DNA from: Nocardiopsis listeri NBRC 13360
GTDB lineage: Bacteria > Actinomycetota > Actinomycetes > Streptosporangiales > Streptosporangiaceae
Length of the DNA: 41,249 bases
Assembly (NCBI RefSeq): GCF_001570765.1
Contig: NZ_BCSH01000069.1
Location: forward strand, 1-41,249
Direction of reading: 5' to 3'
The notes under the pieces are model-generated. The model was not told the origin of the DNA. It saw only the letters and a list, made by a program, of their open reading frames with translations, and did no database searches. Position numbers and translations under genes: made by a program. Positions 33,100-41,239 of this stretch are shown piece after piece (the stretch's first letter is position 1; every line of letters starts with the position of its first letter).

Positions 33100-34533
33100 A
33101 TGGCTGGAAAACGTTCCGCCCCCCATTCGTCCGGTGCCGTGGGCGCCGCAAGACTGTCCGGTGGGCAGTGGGTCGCCTGTGTCGTCACGGCGTTGACCAT
33201 CATCGCCAGTCTGGGCGGCTACGGCTGGTACCAGGGGTTGATCGGCAACATCACCACCACGCAGGTGGACACCGACGAATGGGATCGGCCCACCAGCGTC
33301 GAGGGGGTCATGAACCTCCTCATCATCGGGTCCGACGTGCGCTCGGGTGAGAACGCCGACTACGGCGAGGCCGAGGGCGAGCGCCCCGACACCATGCTCA
33401 TCGCCAGCATCAACGTGGACAACGGCGCCGCCACCCTGGTCAACCTGCCCCGCGACCTCATGGTCGACCTGCCGGCCTGCGAAGCGGTGGAGGGCTACGA
33501 GGGCATGGGTGCCCACCAGGGCATGATCAACTCCGCGATGACCTTCGGCGGGGTGGGTTGCCAGTGGAACACCGTGGAGCAGGTGACCGGTGTGCACCTG
33601 GACCACTTCCTCATGATGGACTTCACCGGGTTCAAGGACATGGTGGACGCCCTGGGCGGGGTGCAGATGTGCATCCCCGAGCCCATCGACGACCCCAAAG
33701 CCCACCTGGAATTGGACGCCGGGCTCCAGTCGCTCGACGGTGAGGACTCCCTGGGCTTCGTGCGCTCGCGCTATGCCCAGGGCGACGGCAGCGACCTCTC
33801 CCGGATCGACCGCCAACAGGAGTTCATGGGCGCCATGCTGCGCGAGGTCCTCAGCAGCGACGTCATGACCAACCCGGTCACCATCACCAACTTCCTCGGC
33901 GCCGTGACCGACTCCATCAGCACCGACGACGACCTCACCGTCGACATCATGACCGACATGGCCATCTCCATGCGCGAGGTCGACCTGGAGCGGATCCAGT
34001 TCGTCACCGTCCCCAGCGGCGCCCATCCCGACGACGAGAACCGCATCATGATGAGCCAGCCCCAGGCCTCGGAGCTGTTCGAGGCGATCAACGCGGGTGT
34101 GGACTTGGCGGGCGAGGACGACGACACCTCCGACAACAAGGACGAGGCGGAGGGGAGGGAGACGGTCGACCCCGCCGACGTCTCGATCGAGGTCCTCAAC
34201 AACACCGGCATCGACGGACTCGCTGTGGAGATCCAGGCCGTCCTGGTCCAGGAGGGCTACGTGGTCACCGGTAGGGGCAACCCCGTGCTGCGCACCCCCG
34301 AGGCCACCACGGTCTACCACGGTCCGGGCGAGGAGGCGGCGGCCGAACTGCTCGCCGGTTCGCTGGAGAACGCCGTGACCGAGGAGGCCGAGGGGCTGGA
34401 GCAGACCCTGGAGTTGGTCGCCGGGACCGACTGGAACGGTTTCTCCGGGAGTTCCTCCGCCGACACCGACCTGTCCATCACCGACGACCTGGGCGGCGTC
34501 ACCGCCGAGGAGGACCAGGAGAGCGCCTGCTGA
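33100..34533 (+). CDS. LytR-CpsA-Psr (LCP) family cell-wall glycopolymer ligase, copy 1
   Basis: The 477-residue type II membrane protein has a short cytoplasmic N-terminus, TM at about 23-47 (WVACVVTALTIIASLGGY), and an LCP domain (about 70-270) with NLLIIGSDVR, DTMLIASINVDNG, NLPRDLMVDLP and LGFVRSR (the acidic and Arg residues that bind the polyprenyl pyrophosphate head group). An acidic linker is followed by a LytR_C domain (about 363-440; VLNNTGIDGLA, VLRTPEATTVYHGPG). It ends in Cys. LCP enzymes transfer wall glycopolymers from lipid carriers to peptidoglycan. ATG at 33100 has GAAGG 5 nt upstream. Followed by a paralogue. Confidence 0.92.
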   Translation: MAGKRSAPHSSGAVGAARLSGGQWVACVVTALTIIASLGGYGWYQGLIGNITTTQVDTDEWDRPTSVEGVMNLLIIGSDVRSGENADYGEAEGERPDTMLIASINVDNGAATLVNLPRDLMVDLPACEAVEGYEGMGAHQGMINSAMTFGGVGCQWNTVEQVTGVHLDHFLMMDFTGFKDMVDALGGVQMCIPEPIDDPKAHLELDAGLQSLDGEDSLGFVRSRYAQGDGSDLSRIDRQQEFMGAMLREVLSSDVMTNPVTITNFLGAVTDSISTDDDLTVDIMTDMAISMREVDLERIQFVTVPSGAHPDDENRIMMSQPQASELFEAINAGVDLAGEDDDTSDNKDEAEGRETVDPADVSIEVLNNTGIDGLAVEIQAVLVQEGYVVTGRGNPVLRTPEATTVYHGPGEEAAAELLAGSLENAVTEEAEGLEQTLELVAGTDWNGFSGSSSADTDLSITDDLGGVTAEEDQESAC

Positions 34534-34582
34534 GGTGCTCGGTCCGGCCACCGAGCCCGATGACCGGAACGACGACCGGGGT

Positions 34583-34611
34583 CTGACACAGGGAGACCGT
34601 TCCGGTAGCAT
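34583..34611 (+). promoter_or_regulatory. Promoter of the second LCP gene
   Basis: CTGACA (34583-34588), 17-nt spacer, TAGCAT (34606-34611): a good vegetative promoter. A leader of about 100 nt follows before the TTG start. Confidence 0.65.
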
Positions 34612-34716
34612 CCGGTGGGTTACGTCCGAGTACACCACCGCGGTCCCTCCCGTGGCGGTCCCCCTCCCGGACACTCCCACCTCTCTCGTGCCCCAGATCG
34701 GATCGCAGGTGCCCTC

Positions 34717-36129
34717 TTGGCCCCAAGAAACGTGTCCAAGGCCGCCGTCACAGGCAAGATGACCCTTGGGAAATGGGCGGCGTGCGTCGCGACCGGCGTG
34801 CTCATCGCCGCGAGTCTGGTCGTCTACACCGGTTACCAGGGGATCTTCGGCATCGACACCGAGGACGTGGATCCCGACGGCTGGGGCGACCGTCCCGCCC
34901 AGGTCGACGGACTGCACAACATCCTGCTGTTGGGCACCGACGAGCGCGCGGGGGACAACGCCGAGTACAACGAGCTCAACGGCATCCGTCCCGACGTCCT
35001 GGTCGTCGTCAGCATCGACGTGGACAAGGGCGGGGTGACGATGGTCAACCTCCCGCGTGACACGATGGTCGATATCCCCCCGTGCGAGGCGACGGAGGGG
35101 GAGGGCGCGGGCTGGGCGGGCGGCGTCGACCAGCTCAACCACGCCATGACCTACGGCGGGATGGACTGCCAGGGCAACACGGTGGAGACCATCACCGGGA
35201 TCCACCTCGACCACATGGTCCTGGTGGACTTCGCCGGGTTCGAGCACATCGTCGACTCCATCGGCGGCATCGAGATGTGCGTTCCCGAGCCCGTGGACGA
35301 TCCCAAGGCGCACATCGAGCTGGACGCGGGGGAGCAGAGGCTCAACGGGGAACAGGCACTCGGTCTGGCCCGTTCCCGGGACAGCGCGGCCAACGGCAGC
35401 GACCTGGGGCGCATCGAGAACCAGCAACGCATGATGGGCGCCATCCTGCGCGAGGTCACCTCCGGGGACATCCTGTCCAAACCCAACAACCTGATCGCCT
35501 TCCTGGACTCGGTCACCGACAGCCTCACCACCGACAGTGGGTTCACCGTCGACAAGATGACCGAGCTGGCCATCGCCATGCGCGAGGTCGACCTGGAGCG
35601 GATGAACATGGTCACCGCACCCGTCGAGGACTACCCGGCCGACCCCAACAAGGTGCAGTTCCAGGAGGCCGCCGCGCAGGACCTGTTCACCTCCGTGGCC
35701 GCAGGCGAGCTCACCGAGGAGGAGGGCTCCGAGGAAGCCGGGGACGACTCGGTCGGTGTGGAACCCTCCGACGTGTCCTTGCTGTTGCTCAACAACACGG
35801 GGGTCGATGGTCTGGGCGGTCAGGTCGAACCCCTGCTGGTCGAGGAGGGCTTCACGGTCACCGACACGACCAACCCCGAGCTGCGGGCCCCCGAGGCCAC
35901 CACCGTCTACCACGGGCCCGACAAGGCCGAACACGCGGAGGTCCTGGCCGAGGCCGTCCAGGGCGGCGCGGAGATCGTGGAGGAACCCTCCCTGGGGGAG
36001 GACCTGGAGTTGGTCATGAGCGGCGGCTGGGAGGGCATCGCCGGTGCGGGCGCCGGCTCCGGTGGTGGTTCCAGCGTCGAGGACCTGGGTGGCACCAGCG
36101 CCGCGGAGGACAAGATCAGCTGCGATTGA
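34717..36129 (+). CDS. LytR-CpsA-Psr (LCP) family cell-wall glycopolymer ligase, copy 2
   Basis: The 470-residue tandem paralogue of the preceding gene has TM in WAACVATGVLIAASLVVY, LCP motifs NILLLGTDERAG, PDVLVVVSIDVDKG, NLPRDTMVDIP and LGLARSRD, and a LytR_C domain (LLLNNTGVDGLGG, ELRAPEATTVYHGPD) after an acidic linker. A C-terminal tail DLGGTSAAED ends near a Cys, as in copy 1. Start: TTG at 34717, with AGGT about 7 nt upstream, places the TM at the same distance from the N-terminus as in copy 1; the GTG at 34615 lies 3 nt after the -10 and is unlikely. Separate promoter, so not simply operonic. Confidence 0.9.
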   Translation: MAPRNVSKAAVTGKMTLGKWAACVATGVLIAASLVVYTGYQGIFGIDTEDVDPDGWGDRPAQVDGLHNILLLGTDERAGDNAEYNELNGIRPDVLVVVSIDVDKGGVTMVNLPRDTMVDIPPCEATEGEGAGWAGGVDQLNHAMTYGGMDCQGNTVETITGIHLDHMVLVDFAGFEHIVDSIGGIEMCVPEPVDDPKAHIELDAGEQRLNGEQALGLARSRDSAANGSDLGRIENQQRMMGAILREVTSGDILSKPNNLIAFLDSVTDSLTTDSGFTVDKMTELAIAMREVDLERMNMVTAPVEDYPADPNKVQFQEAAAQDLFTSVAAGELTEEEGSEEAGDDSVGVEPSDVSLLLLNNTGVDGLGGQVEPLLVEEGFTVTDTTNPELRAPEATTVYHGPDKAEHAEVLAEAVQGGAEIVEEPSLGEDLELVMSGGWEGIAGAGAGSGGGSSVEDLGGTSAAEDKISCD

Positions 36130-36151
36130 CCTCCTGATCCCCGGAGACGTC

Positions 36152-36184
36152 ACGGGCCCGCGCTCATCGTGAGCGCGGGCCCGT
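36152..36184 (+). terminator. Terminator after the second LCP gene
   Basis: A perfect 15-bp stem (36152-36166 with 36170-36184) and 3-nt loop, followed by TTCCTT, 22 nt past the stop. Confidence 0.9.
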
Positions 36185-36197
36185 TTCCTTCGCGCGA

Positions 36198-36232
36198 CTT
36201 ATCGTTTATCGTTAGTATCGACAAACGATAAG
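36198..36232 (+). promoter_or_regulatory. Operator/promoter of the DUF2975-XRE operon
   Basis: CTTATCGTTT (36198-36207) and AAACGATAAG (36223-36232) form a perfect 10-bp inverted repeat with a 15-nt spacer. The spacer holds another ATCGTT and a TAGTAT -10-like hexamer (36213-36218). The right arm runs into the ribosome site. Likely the autoregulatory site of the downstream XRE protein. Confidence 0.7.
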
Positions 36233-36241
36233 GAGGAGGCC

Positions 36242-36910
36242 ATGTCCCCCCGAACCCGGACCCCGGGATTCCGTTTCCGTTGGAGCCGCACCGACTCCGT
36301 GGTCATGCAGGTCGTCCTGGGCCTCGGCCTGGCCCTGGTGGGCGCGACCACGGCGCTCTCCCTGCTGTGGGTCACCACCGGACTCTCCGTGGGCGGTGTC
36401 GGCCGGTCCGACCGGGTCACCGTGCAGCAACCGATGGAAGCCCCCGACACGGTCCCGGACGTCGAACTCTCGGTCGACGACGTCACGATCGCGGCCGAAC
36501 CCACGATGACGCTCGTCTTCGAGGACCCGAGTACCGTGGAACGCCTGATGCTGGTGCTGCCCGCCCTGCTCGGTCAGGCCGCGGCCCTGGCGGTGCTCTA
36601 CCTGGTCCTGCGGGTGATTCGCAGCCAGGGGAAGGGCGATCCCTTCGTCCCGGCCAACGCGCGGCGCGTCCACACGATCGCGTTCACCATCATCCTCGCG
36701 TCGATCCTGGTGCCCACCGCGCGGGGCCTGGCCGGACTCTTCCTTCAAGACGGGGTGGTCCCGGCCGAGGGCATGGTGCTCGTGGCCTTCGAACTCACCC
36801 TGGGGTCGGCCCCTCTGGTGGGGCTACTGGCCGGTCTGGTGCTGGCGGCCCTGGCCGAGGTGTTCCGTAGGGGGACGTGGATGCGCGACGACGTCGACGG
36901 ACTCGTCTGA
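36242..36910 (+). CDS. DUF2975 membrane protein
   Basis: The 222-residue protein has four TM helices: VVLGLGLALVGATTALSLL, LVLPALLGQAAALAVLYLVL, TIAFTIILASILVPTARGLA and LGSAPLVGLLAGLVLAAL. An extracytoplasmic loop of about 55 residues separates TM1 and TM2. GDPFVPANARRVHTIAF is the DUF2975 signature between TM2 and TM3. ATG follows GGAGGAGG. The stop overlaps the XRE start (TGATG), a hallmark of this two-gene family in which a membrane protein is paired with a small HTH regulator. Function is unknown; a membrane sensor or sequestering partner for the regulator is inference. Confidence 0.88.
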   Translation: MSPRTRTPGFRFRWSRTDSVVMQVVLGLGLALVGATTALSLLWVTTGLSVGGVGRSDRVTVQQPMEAPDTVPDVELSVDDVTIAAEPTMTLVFEDPSTVERLMLVLPALLGQAAALAVLYLVLRVIRSQGKGDPFVPANARRVHTIAFTIILASILVPTARGLAGLFLQDGVVPAEGMVLVAFELTLGSAPLVGLLAGLVLAALAEVFRRGTWMRDDVDGLV

Positions 36911-37137
36911 TGCCACCGGAAGAGGCCACCGGCATCCGGATCCACCTGGACAAGCTCCTCGCCCAGCGCGGAATGACCCTCACCGAGCTGTCCGAACGGG
37001 TCGGCGTCACCGTGGTCAACCTGTCCGTGCTCAAGAACGAGCGGGCCAAGGCGATCCGCTTCTCCACCCTGGCCGCCCTGTGCCGGGAACTGGACTGTCA
37101 GCCCGGGGATCTGATCGGCCACGATCCGGGCCACTGA
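36910..37137 (+). CDS. XRE/Cro-type HTH regulator (YozG-like)
   Basis: The 75-residue protein is one HTH domain: IRIHLDKLLAQRGMTLTELS, VGVTVVNLSVLKNERAKAIR, then FSTLAALCRELDCQPGDLI, very close to the YozG-type small regulators. ATG at 36910 shares its A with the TGA of the DUF2975 gene, so translation is coupled. It probably binds the inverted repeat at 36198-36232 and controls its own operon. Confidence 0.92.
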   Translation: MPPEEATGIRIHLDKLLAQRGMTLTELSERVGVTVVNLSVLKNERAKAIRFSTLAALCRELDCQPGDLIGHDPGH

Positions 37138-37151
37138 GGTCGCCCACGTGA

Positions 37152-37187
37152 ACGGGGCCGCCGCACCGGTCGGTGCGACGGCCCCGT
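37152..37187. terminator. Terminator between XRE and DUF4191 genes
   Basis: 17-nt arms with one mismatch (37152-37168, 37171-37187) lie in the gap between two convergent stops and can serve both. Confidence 0.8.
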
Positions 37188-37222
37188 GGAAGGTCCGTTG
37201 ACGGGGGCGGAGGCGGCCCGGG

Positions 37223-37933
37223 TCAGCCCATCTTGCCGCGCATGCCCTTCGGCATCTTGGCGCCCTTGGGCATGGGGCCCTTGGGCATCTGCATCGCGGC
37301 CGGAAGCGCCTTGAGGCGGTAGTTCAGCTCGGCGGTGCCGGACTTGTCCAGGTTGCGGGGCAGCTTCACCAGGGTCCGCTGGAGCTTGGAGACGGGCACC
37401 TGGTCCTCGCCGTTGCCGACCTTGAAGTCGTAGATGGGCGTGTCGTTGGCCACGCGCGACACCCGCTTCTTCTCACCGGCGATGAGACCGCGCAGACGAC
37501 CCGGGTCGCCCTCGCCCACCAGGACCACGCCGGGGCGGCCCACCACGCGGTGGACGACGTCCATCTGCTTGTTCGCGGCCACACCGGGCTCGACCACCCA
37601 GTTGCCGCGCATGTTCTCCAGGATCGCCATGCCGGCGCCCAGCCGGCCGTCGAGCATCTTGTACTGCACCTTCTGGGCGGACCGGGTGAACATGATGAAC
37701 CCGACCAGGAAGGCGATCGGCAGACCGGTCAGCGGCCAGATGATCCAGGAGCCGGTCCAAACGCCGATACCGATGAAGACGGCGAAGATCACGAGCGCGA
37801 CGGTGATCGCGAGCGGAATCGTGCGCGGGCTCTGCTGATGGACGACCTTGGCGACCATGCCGATCTGCTTCAACCGGCCCGGCTGCTTCTCGCCACCCTT
37901 ACCGGCGGACGTGGTGTCGGACTTCTTCGCCAT
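37223..37933 (-). CDS. DUF4191 membrane protein
   Basis: The 236-residue protein has a Lys-rich N-terminus, two TM helices (about 39-61 and 66-84: ITVALVIFAVFIGIGVWTG, WPLTGLPIAFLVGFIMF), then a cytoplasmic domain with RPGVVLVGEGDPGRLRGLI and PIYDFKVGNGEDQVPVSKL, typical of DUF4191. The tail contains four MPKG copies in a Met/Lys/Gly/Pro-rich stretch. Role unknown. It follows lipA on the same strand, 215 nt apart, a neighbourhood I recall as common in actinomycetes. ATG at 37933 with GAAAG upstream. Confidence 0.9.
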   Translation of the reverse strand: MAKKSDTTSAGKGGEKQPGRLKQIGMVAKVVHQQSPRTIPLAITVALVIFAVFIGIGVWTGSWIIWPLTGLPIAFLVGFIMFTRSAQKVQYKMLDGRLGAGMAILENMRGNWVVEPGVAANKQMDVVHRVVGRPGVVLVGEGDPGRLRGLIAGEKKRVSRVANDTPIYDFKVGNGEDQVPVSKLQRTLVKLPRNLDKSGTAELNYRLKALPAAMQMPKGPMPKGAKMPKGMRGKMG

Positions 37934-38090
37934 GGTTCTTTCAGGCAGCGCACACCGAGTGACTCGGTGGGGAAGGGTCCCTCTGCTGCCTTGCCTCCTC
38001 TACACGGTCGACCTTCGGTGCGGCGCCTTGTCGGCGCCACGAACAGGGCGCCTCGGAACCACCAGGATATGCGTCCGAGCACCCACATAC

Positions 38091-38118
38091 GGAACGGTGG
38101 CCCGCGGGCCACCGTTCC
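38091..38118 (-). terminator. Perfect 28-bp palindrome after lipA
   Basis: All 14 base pairs match with no unpaired centre. It starts 30 nt beyond the lipA stop and probably terminates lipBA transcription. Confidence 0.8.
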
Positions 38119-38148
38119 AGGTTGGTCACGACTGTGACGAAACGTTCG

Positions 38149-39102
38149 TTATGCGTTGTTCGTGGCCGCCGCGGCCTGGGCCTCACGCTTCTCGCGCGCC
38201 TGCTTGTACAGGGTGCCCGCGCGGTAGGACGAACGCACCAGCGGACCGGACATGACACCGGCGAAACCGATCTCCTCGGCCTCCTTGCCCAGCTCCACGA
38301 ACTCCTGCGGCTTCACCCAACGGTCGATCGGGTGGTGCAACTTGGAGGGACGCAGGTACTGGGTGATGGTGAGCAGGTCACAGCCGGCCTCGTGCAGGTC
38401 GCGCATGGCCTCGCTGATCTCCTCACGGGTCTCGCCCATGCCCAGGATCAGGTTCGACTTGGTGACCAGGCCGTCCTCTCGGGCCATGGTGATGACGTCC
38501 AGGGAGCGCTGGTAGCGGAAGCCCGGACGGATGCGCTTGAAGATCCGCGGCACCGTCTCCACGTTGTGCGCCAGCACCTCCGGACGCGAACCGAACACCT
38601 CGGCCAGCTGATCGGGGTCGGCGTTGAAGTCCGGGATGAGCAGCTCGACGCCGGTGTCGGGGTTGAGCTCGTGGATCTTGCGGACCGTCTCGGCGTACAG
38701 CCAGGCGCCGCCGTCCTCCAGGTCGTCACGGGCCACACCGGTGACGGTGGCGTAGCGCAGCTCCATCTTCTGGACGGAGGTGGCGACCTTGGTCGGCTCC
38801 ATCTTGTCCAGGGCGGTGGGCTTTCCGGTGGCGATCTGGCAGAAGTCGCAGCGGCGGGTGCACTGGTCACCACCGATGAGGAACGTGGCCTCCCGGTCCT
38901 CCCAGCACTCGTAGATGTTGGGGCAGCCCGCCTCCTGACAGACGGTGTGCAGGCCCTCGCCCTTGACCAGGGACTGGAGCTCGGTGTACTCCGGCCCCAT
39001 GTGCGCCTTGATCTTGATCCACGGCGGCTTTCTCTCGATGGGGGTCTCGCTGTTGCGCGCCTCCACGCGCAGCAGCTTGCGGCCCTCAGGAGCGATGGTC
39101 AA
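38149..39102 (-). CDS. lipA: Lipoyl synthase
   Basis: The 317-residue radical-SAM enzyme inserts two sulfurs into protein-bound octanoyl chains. The auxiliary cluster motif C-X4-C-X5-C is Cys55/60/66 ([13 protein letters not shown]); the radical-SAM C-X3-C-X2-C is Cys81/85/88 (CTRRCDFC). The C-terminal RSSY motif (Ser as ligand to the auxiliary cluster) is present. Start: TTG at 39102 gives the usual N-terminus (APEGRKLLR), with AAGGGA about 11 nt upstream; the long in-frame extension overlaps lipB in another frame. Acts directly after LipB in lipoate synthesis; 97 nt separate the two genes. Confidence 0.96.
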   Translation of the reverse strand: MTIAPEGRKLLRVEARNSETPIERKPPWIKIKAHMGPEYTELQSLVKGEGLHTVCQEAGCPNIYECWEDREATFLIGGDQCTRRCDFCQIATGKPTALDKMEPTKVATSVQKMELRYATVTGVARDDLEDGGAWLYAETVRKIHELNPDTGVELLIPDFNADPDQLAEVFGSRPEVLAHNVETVPRIFKRIRPGFRYQRSLDVITMAREDGLVTKSNLILGMGETREEISEAMRDLHEAGCDLLTITQYLRPSKLHHPIDRWVKPQEFVELGKEAEEIGFAGVMSGPLVRSSYRAGTLYKQAREKREAQAAAATNNA

Positions 39103-39199
39103 CGCGAACCCGTTCCCTTCTGTACCCCTGTGACGGGGACCCTCGCGCCCCTTGTGGGGGCGGTACGTCCCGGTGGGGACTGGCTCATGGTGTGGACTG

Positions 39200-39904
39200 T
39201 CATGCTCGGGCGGTGGCGTCGGAGAGCAGCTCGGCGCCGTCGGTGTGGCTGAATTCCGCCGCGTGGAGCACGTCGGCCAGGTGCCGTTCGAGGCGCGGTC
39301 GCACGTCGGCGACGGTGACGGCGCGCCCCAGTTCGTTGGTGAGCGAGGTGACCCCCGCGTCGGCGATCCCGCAGGGGACGATCCGGTCGAACCACGACAT
39401 GTCATTGTCGCAGTTGAGGGCGAGTCCGTGCATACCGACCCCACGGGCGATCCGACAACCGATCGCGGAGATCTTGCGTTCGACGAGACCGCGCTCGGGA
39501 TCGGCCTCCAACCACACTCCGCTGCGACCCTCCACGCGCCTACCGGTGAGACCGTACTCCGCGATGGTGCGGATGACGGCCTCCTCCAGCGAGCGGACGT
39601 AGGCGATCACGTCGATGGGCTGGTCCAGCTTGACGATGGGGTACACCGTGAGCTGTCCGGGGCCGTGCCAGGTGATCTTGCCGCCTCGATCGATGTCCAC
39701 GACGGGTGCGCCAGGGTCGGTGATGGGACGATCCCACCTCCCGGTGCGTTTGCCCGCGGTGTACACGGGCTCGTGTTCGAGGAACAGGACGGTGTCGGGC
39801 AGCTCGTCGGCGACGCGGCTCTGGTGGAGTCGCTTCTGCAGATCCCAACCCTGGTGGTACGGGACGGGAGTGTCGCCCAGCCATGCGTAAACGAGATCAC
39901 TCAC
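39200..39904 (-). CDS. lipB: Octanoyltransferase
   Basis: The 234-residue cytosolic enzyme transfers octanoate from acyl carrier protein to lipoyl domains. Catalytic pair Lys144 (VERKISAIG) and Cys178 ([14 protein letters not shown]), with the signature [18 protein letters not shown] (His80) and [13 protein letters not shown]. Length is normal. ATG at 39904; the spacing to the upstream epimerase gene is 9 nt, so they may be co-transcribed. Likely an operon with lipA. Confidence 0.96.
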   Translation of the reverse strand: MSDLVYAWLGDTPVPYHQGWDLQKRLHQSRVADELPDTVLFLEHEPVYTAGKRTGRWDRPITDPGAPVVDIDRGGKITWHGPGQLTVYPIVKLDQPIDVIAYVRSLEEAVIRTIAEYGLTGRRVEGRSGVWLEADPERGLVERKISAIGCRIARGVGMHGLALNCDNDMSWFDRIVPCGIADAGVTSLTNELGRAVTVADVRPRLERHLADVLHAAEFSHTDGAELLSDATARA

Positions 39905-39913
39905 ACCCCCACC

Positions 39914-40847
39914 TTACGCCCCGACGGAAGGGGCGGGTCGGGGCAGGATGTCGGAAAGCGCACTGTCGATGTCGGGCAGGAGGAAGGAATAGCCGGCCTT
40001 CTCCAGGCGTTCGGGTCGGGCTCTCAGGTCCACGAGCGCGCTCTCCTCGGTGAAGCCGCCCAGGGCCAGGCGCACCGCGGGCTGGGGGAAGGGCACGACG
40101 GCGGGACGTCCCAGGGTCCTGGCGAGTGCCCGGGTGAAATCGGCGTTGCTCACCGGTTCGGGCGCGCACAGGTTCACCGGTCCGGTCACCTCCGGCCGCT
40201 CCAGCAGGAATCGGATGGCGCCGATCTGGTCGACCAGCGAGATCCACGTCAGGTACTGGGTGCCCGACCCCAGTCGACCGCCGAGGCCTACGCGGTACAG
40301 AGGCAACAGGGAGCGGAGTATGCCGCCCTCCCGGGCCAGGACCACCCCGCTGCGCAGGTGGGCCACCGACATTCCGGCCTCTTGCGCGGGGAGCGTGGCC
40401 TCCTCCCAACCCCGGCACAGTTCGGCGAGGAAGCCCATGCCGGCGGGGCCGTCCTCGGTGGCCACGGCGTCGCCGGTCGCACCATAGAAGTGGGTGCCCG
40501 AGGCGCTCAGCAGACGCCTGGGCGGATGCCGCATCCCGGCCAGGGCCCCGGCACAGGCCCAGGGTGCCCTCCACCCGGCTGCGACGGATGAGACGGCGCC
40601 GACGTCGAGTCCACAACCCGGGTCCGAAGGGTTCACCGGCCAGGTGGACGACGGTCTCGGTCCCGGCCAGGGCAACGGAGTCCACCCGCCCCAGCTGGGC
40701 ACGCCATTCGGCCTCCTCCAGACCGGGCGTCTCGCTCCGTCGCGGAGGGCGCCGGACCAAGGCCACCACCGTGTGTCCGTCCGCCAGCAGGGAGGCGGTC
40801 AGCGCGCGACCGACCATCCCGGTCGCACCCGTGATCGCCACTCTCAT
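39914..40847 (-). pseudogene. TIGR01777-type NAD-dependent epimerase/dehydratase, frameshifted
   Basis: The N-terminal part (from ATG 40847) reads MRVAITGATGMVGRALTASL (Rossmann GxxGxxG), then ETVVHLAGEPFGPGLWT and RRSRVEGTLGLCR, as in the TIGR01777 SDR family. The frame is lost near 40546-40549, and the rest (LLSASGTHFYGATGD, GMGFLAELCRGWEEA, LRSGVVLAREGG, GLGGRLGSGTQYLTWI, APEPVSNADFTRALARTLG) lies in another frame ending at 39914. Removing one C from the CCCC run joins the two as a protein of about 310 residues, the family's normal size. Either recent inactivation or a sequencing error. Function of the family is poorly known. Confidence 0.8.
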
Positions 40848-40952
40848 GCCCAGGGGTTTACCCGCTGGTAGGAGACCACTCGAAGTTTTCTCGACCTTTT
40901 TCGGCGAAAGCCCTGCGCGGGGTCCCCGGGTCTTCTAGGTTGAGTCGTGGGA

Positions 40953-41108
40953 CAGGGAACTCCGCGTCAGCGCGGAGATACCCTGGGCGATCCTCGGATC
41001 GTCCAGGTGGGCGCGAGCCCGCACAGACCTTTGATGATGGGGATCATCAGGGGATGGTGATTGGTGGGGTAGAAAGGCGGGGCGGTGTCGGAAACGGCAC
41101 CGCCCCGC
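40953..41108 (+). ncRNA. Structured RNA candidate ending in an intrinsic terminator
   Basis: About 156 nt contain five successive hairpins: A, CAGGG/CCCTG plus CTCCGCG-TCAG-CGCGGAG (40953-40985); B, a 12-bp stem with one G-U pair (40982-41007); C, GGGC-GCGA-GCCC (41009-41020); D, TGATGAT-GGGG-ATCATCA (41032-41049); and the terminator (41077-41108). A and B overlap by four bases, so the outer part of A and B exclude one another, as in a switch. TAGGTT near 40937-40942 is a possible -10. I recognise no known riboswitch, 6S, SRP, RNase P or tmRNA motif. Confidence 0.45.
41077..41108 (+). terminator. GAAA-tetraloop terminator
   Basis: A 14-bp stem with one G-U pair (41077-41090 with 41095-41108) closed by a GAAA tetraloop, then TTCTGTG. 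The nearest upstream plus-strand protein gene ends at 37137, so it must end an RNA started within the region. Confidence 0.8.
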
Positions 41109-41214
41109 TTCTGTGTCCTTTTGCGCCTCCGCTATGGCAATCCCGTGGTCGAGGAGGGGATCGCCGGGCCAGGTGGTGCCTGGATGAGTGATCCCAAGGG
41201 GTAGGCGTGGTGGT

Positions 41215-41239
41215 GGGGGTGTGGGGTGTGTGGGTGGGG
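41215..41239 (+). other. G-quadruplex-forming motif
   Basis: G-runs of 5, 4, 3 and 4 separated by loops of 3, 5 and 1 nt satisfy the G3+N1-7 pattern. It lies at the window edge, so its genic context is not visible. Confidence 0.6.

Noticed and set aside
32938..36153. A 1071-codon minus-strand open frame opposite both LCP genes
   Set aside because: It lies antisense to two genes with clear LCP and LytR_C motifs; its product is low-complexity (His/Gly/Val/Asp) with no domain. Long antisense frames are expected in high-GC DNA.
41034..41060. Possible leader peptide (ATG ATG ... TGG TGA) before the terminator, suggesting Trp attenuation
   Set aside because: Only one Trp codon, no ribosome site, and the sequence is explained by the TGATGAT hairpin.
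40953..41060. Known riboswitch classes (cobalamin, TPP, SAM-IV, c-di-AMP ydaO, glycine, fluoride, ZTP, guanidine) and SRP/6S/RNase P RNAs
   Set aside because: None of the conserved core strings I remember for these classes is present; a covariance search would be decisive.
40940..41191. 83-codon plus-strand ORF at the window end
   Set aside because: It runs through five hairpins and a terminator, with no codon bias signal or homology I can recognise.
15..41194. Short inverted match GATGAGTGAT at both ends of the window (15-24 complement, 41183-41193)
   Set aside because: About 10 bp over 41 kb is expected by chance; no other feature suggests element termini.
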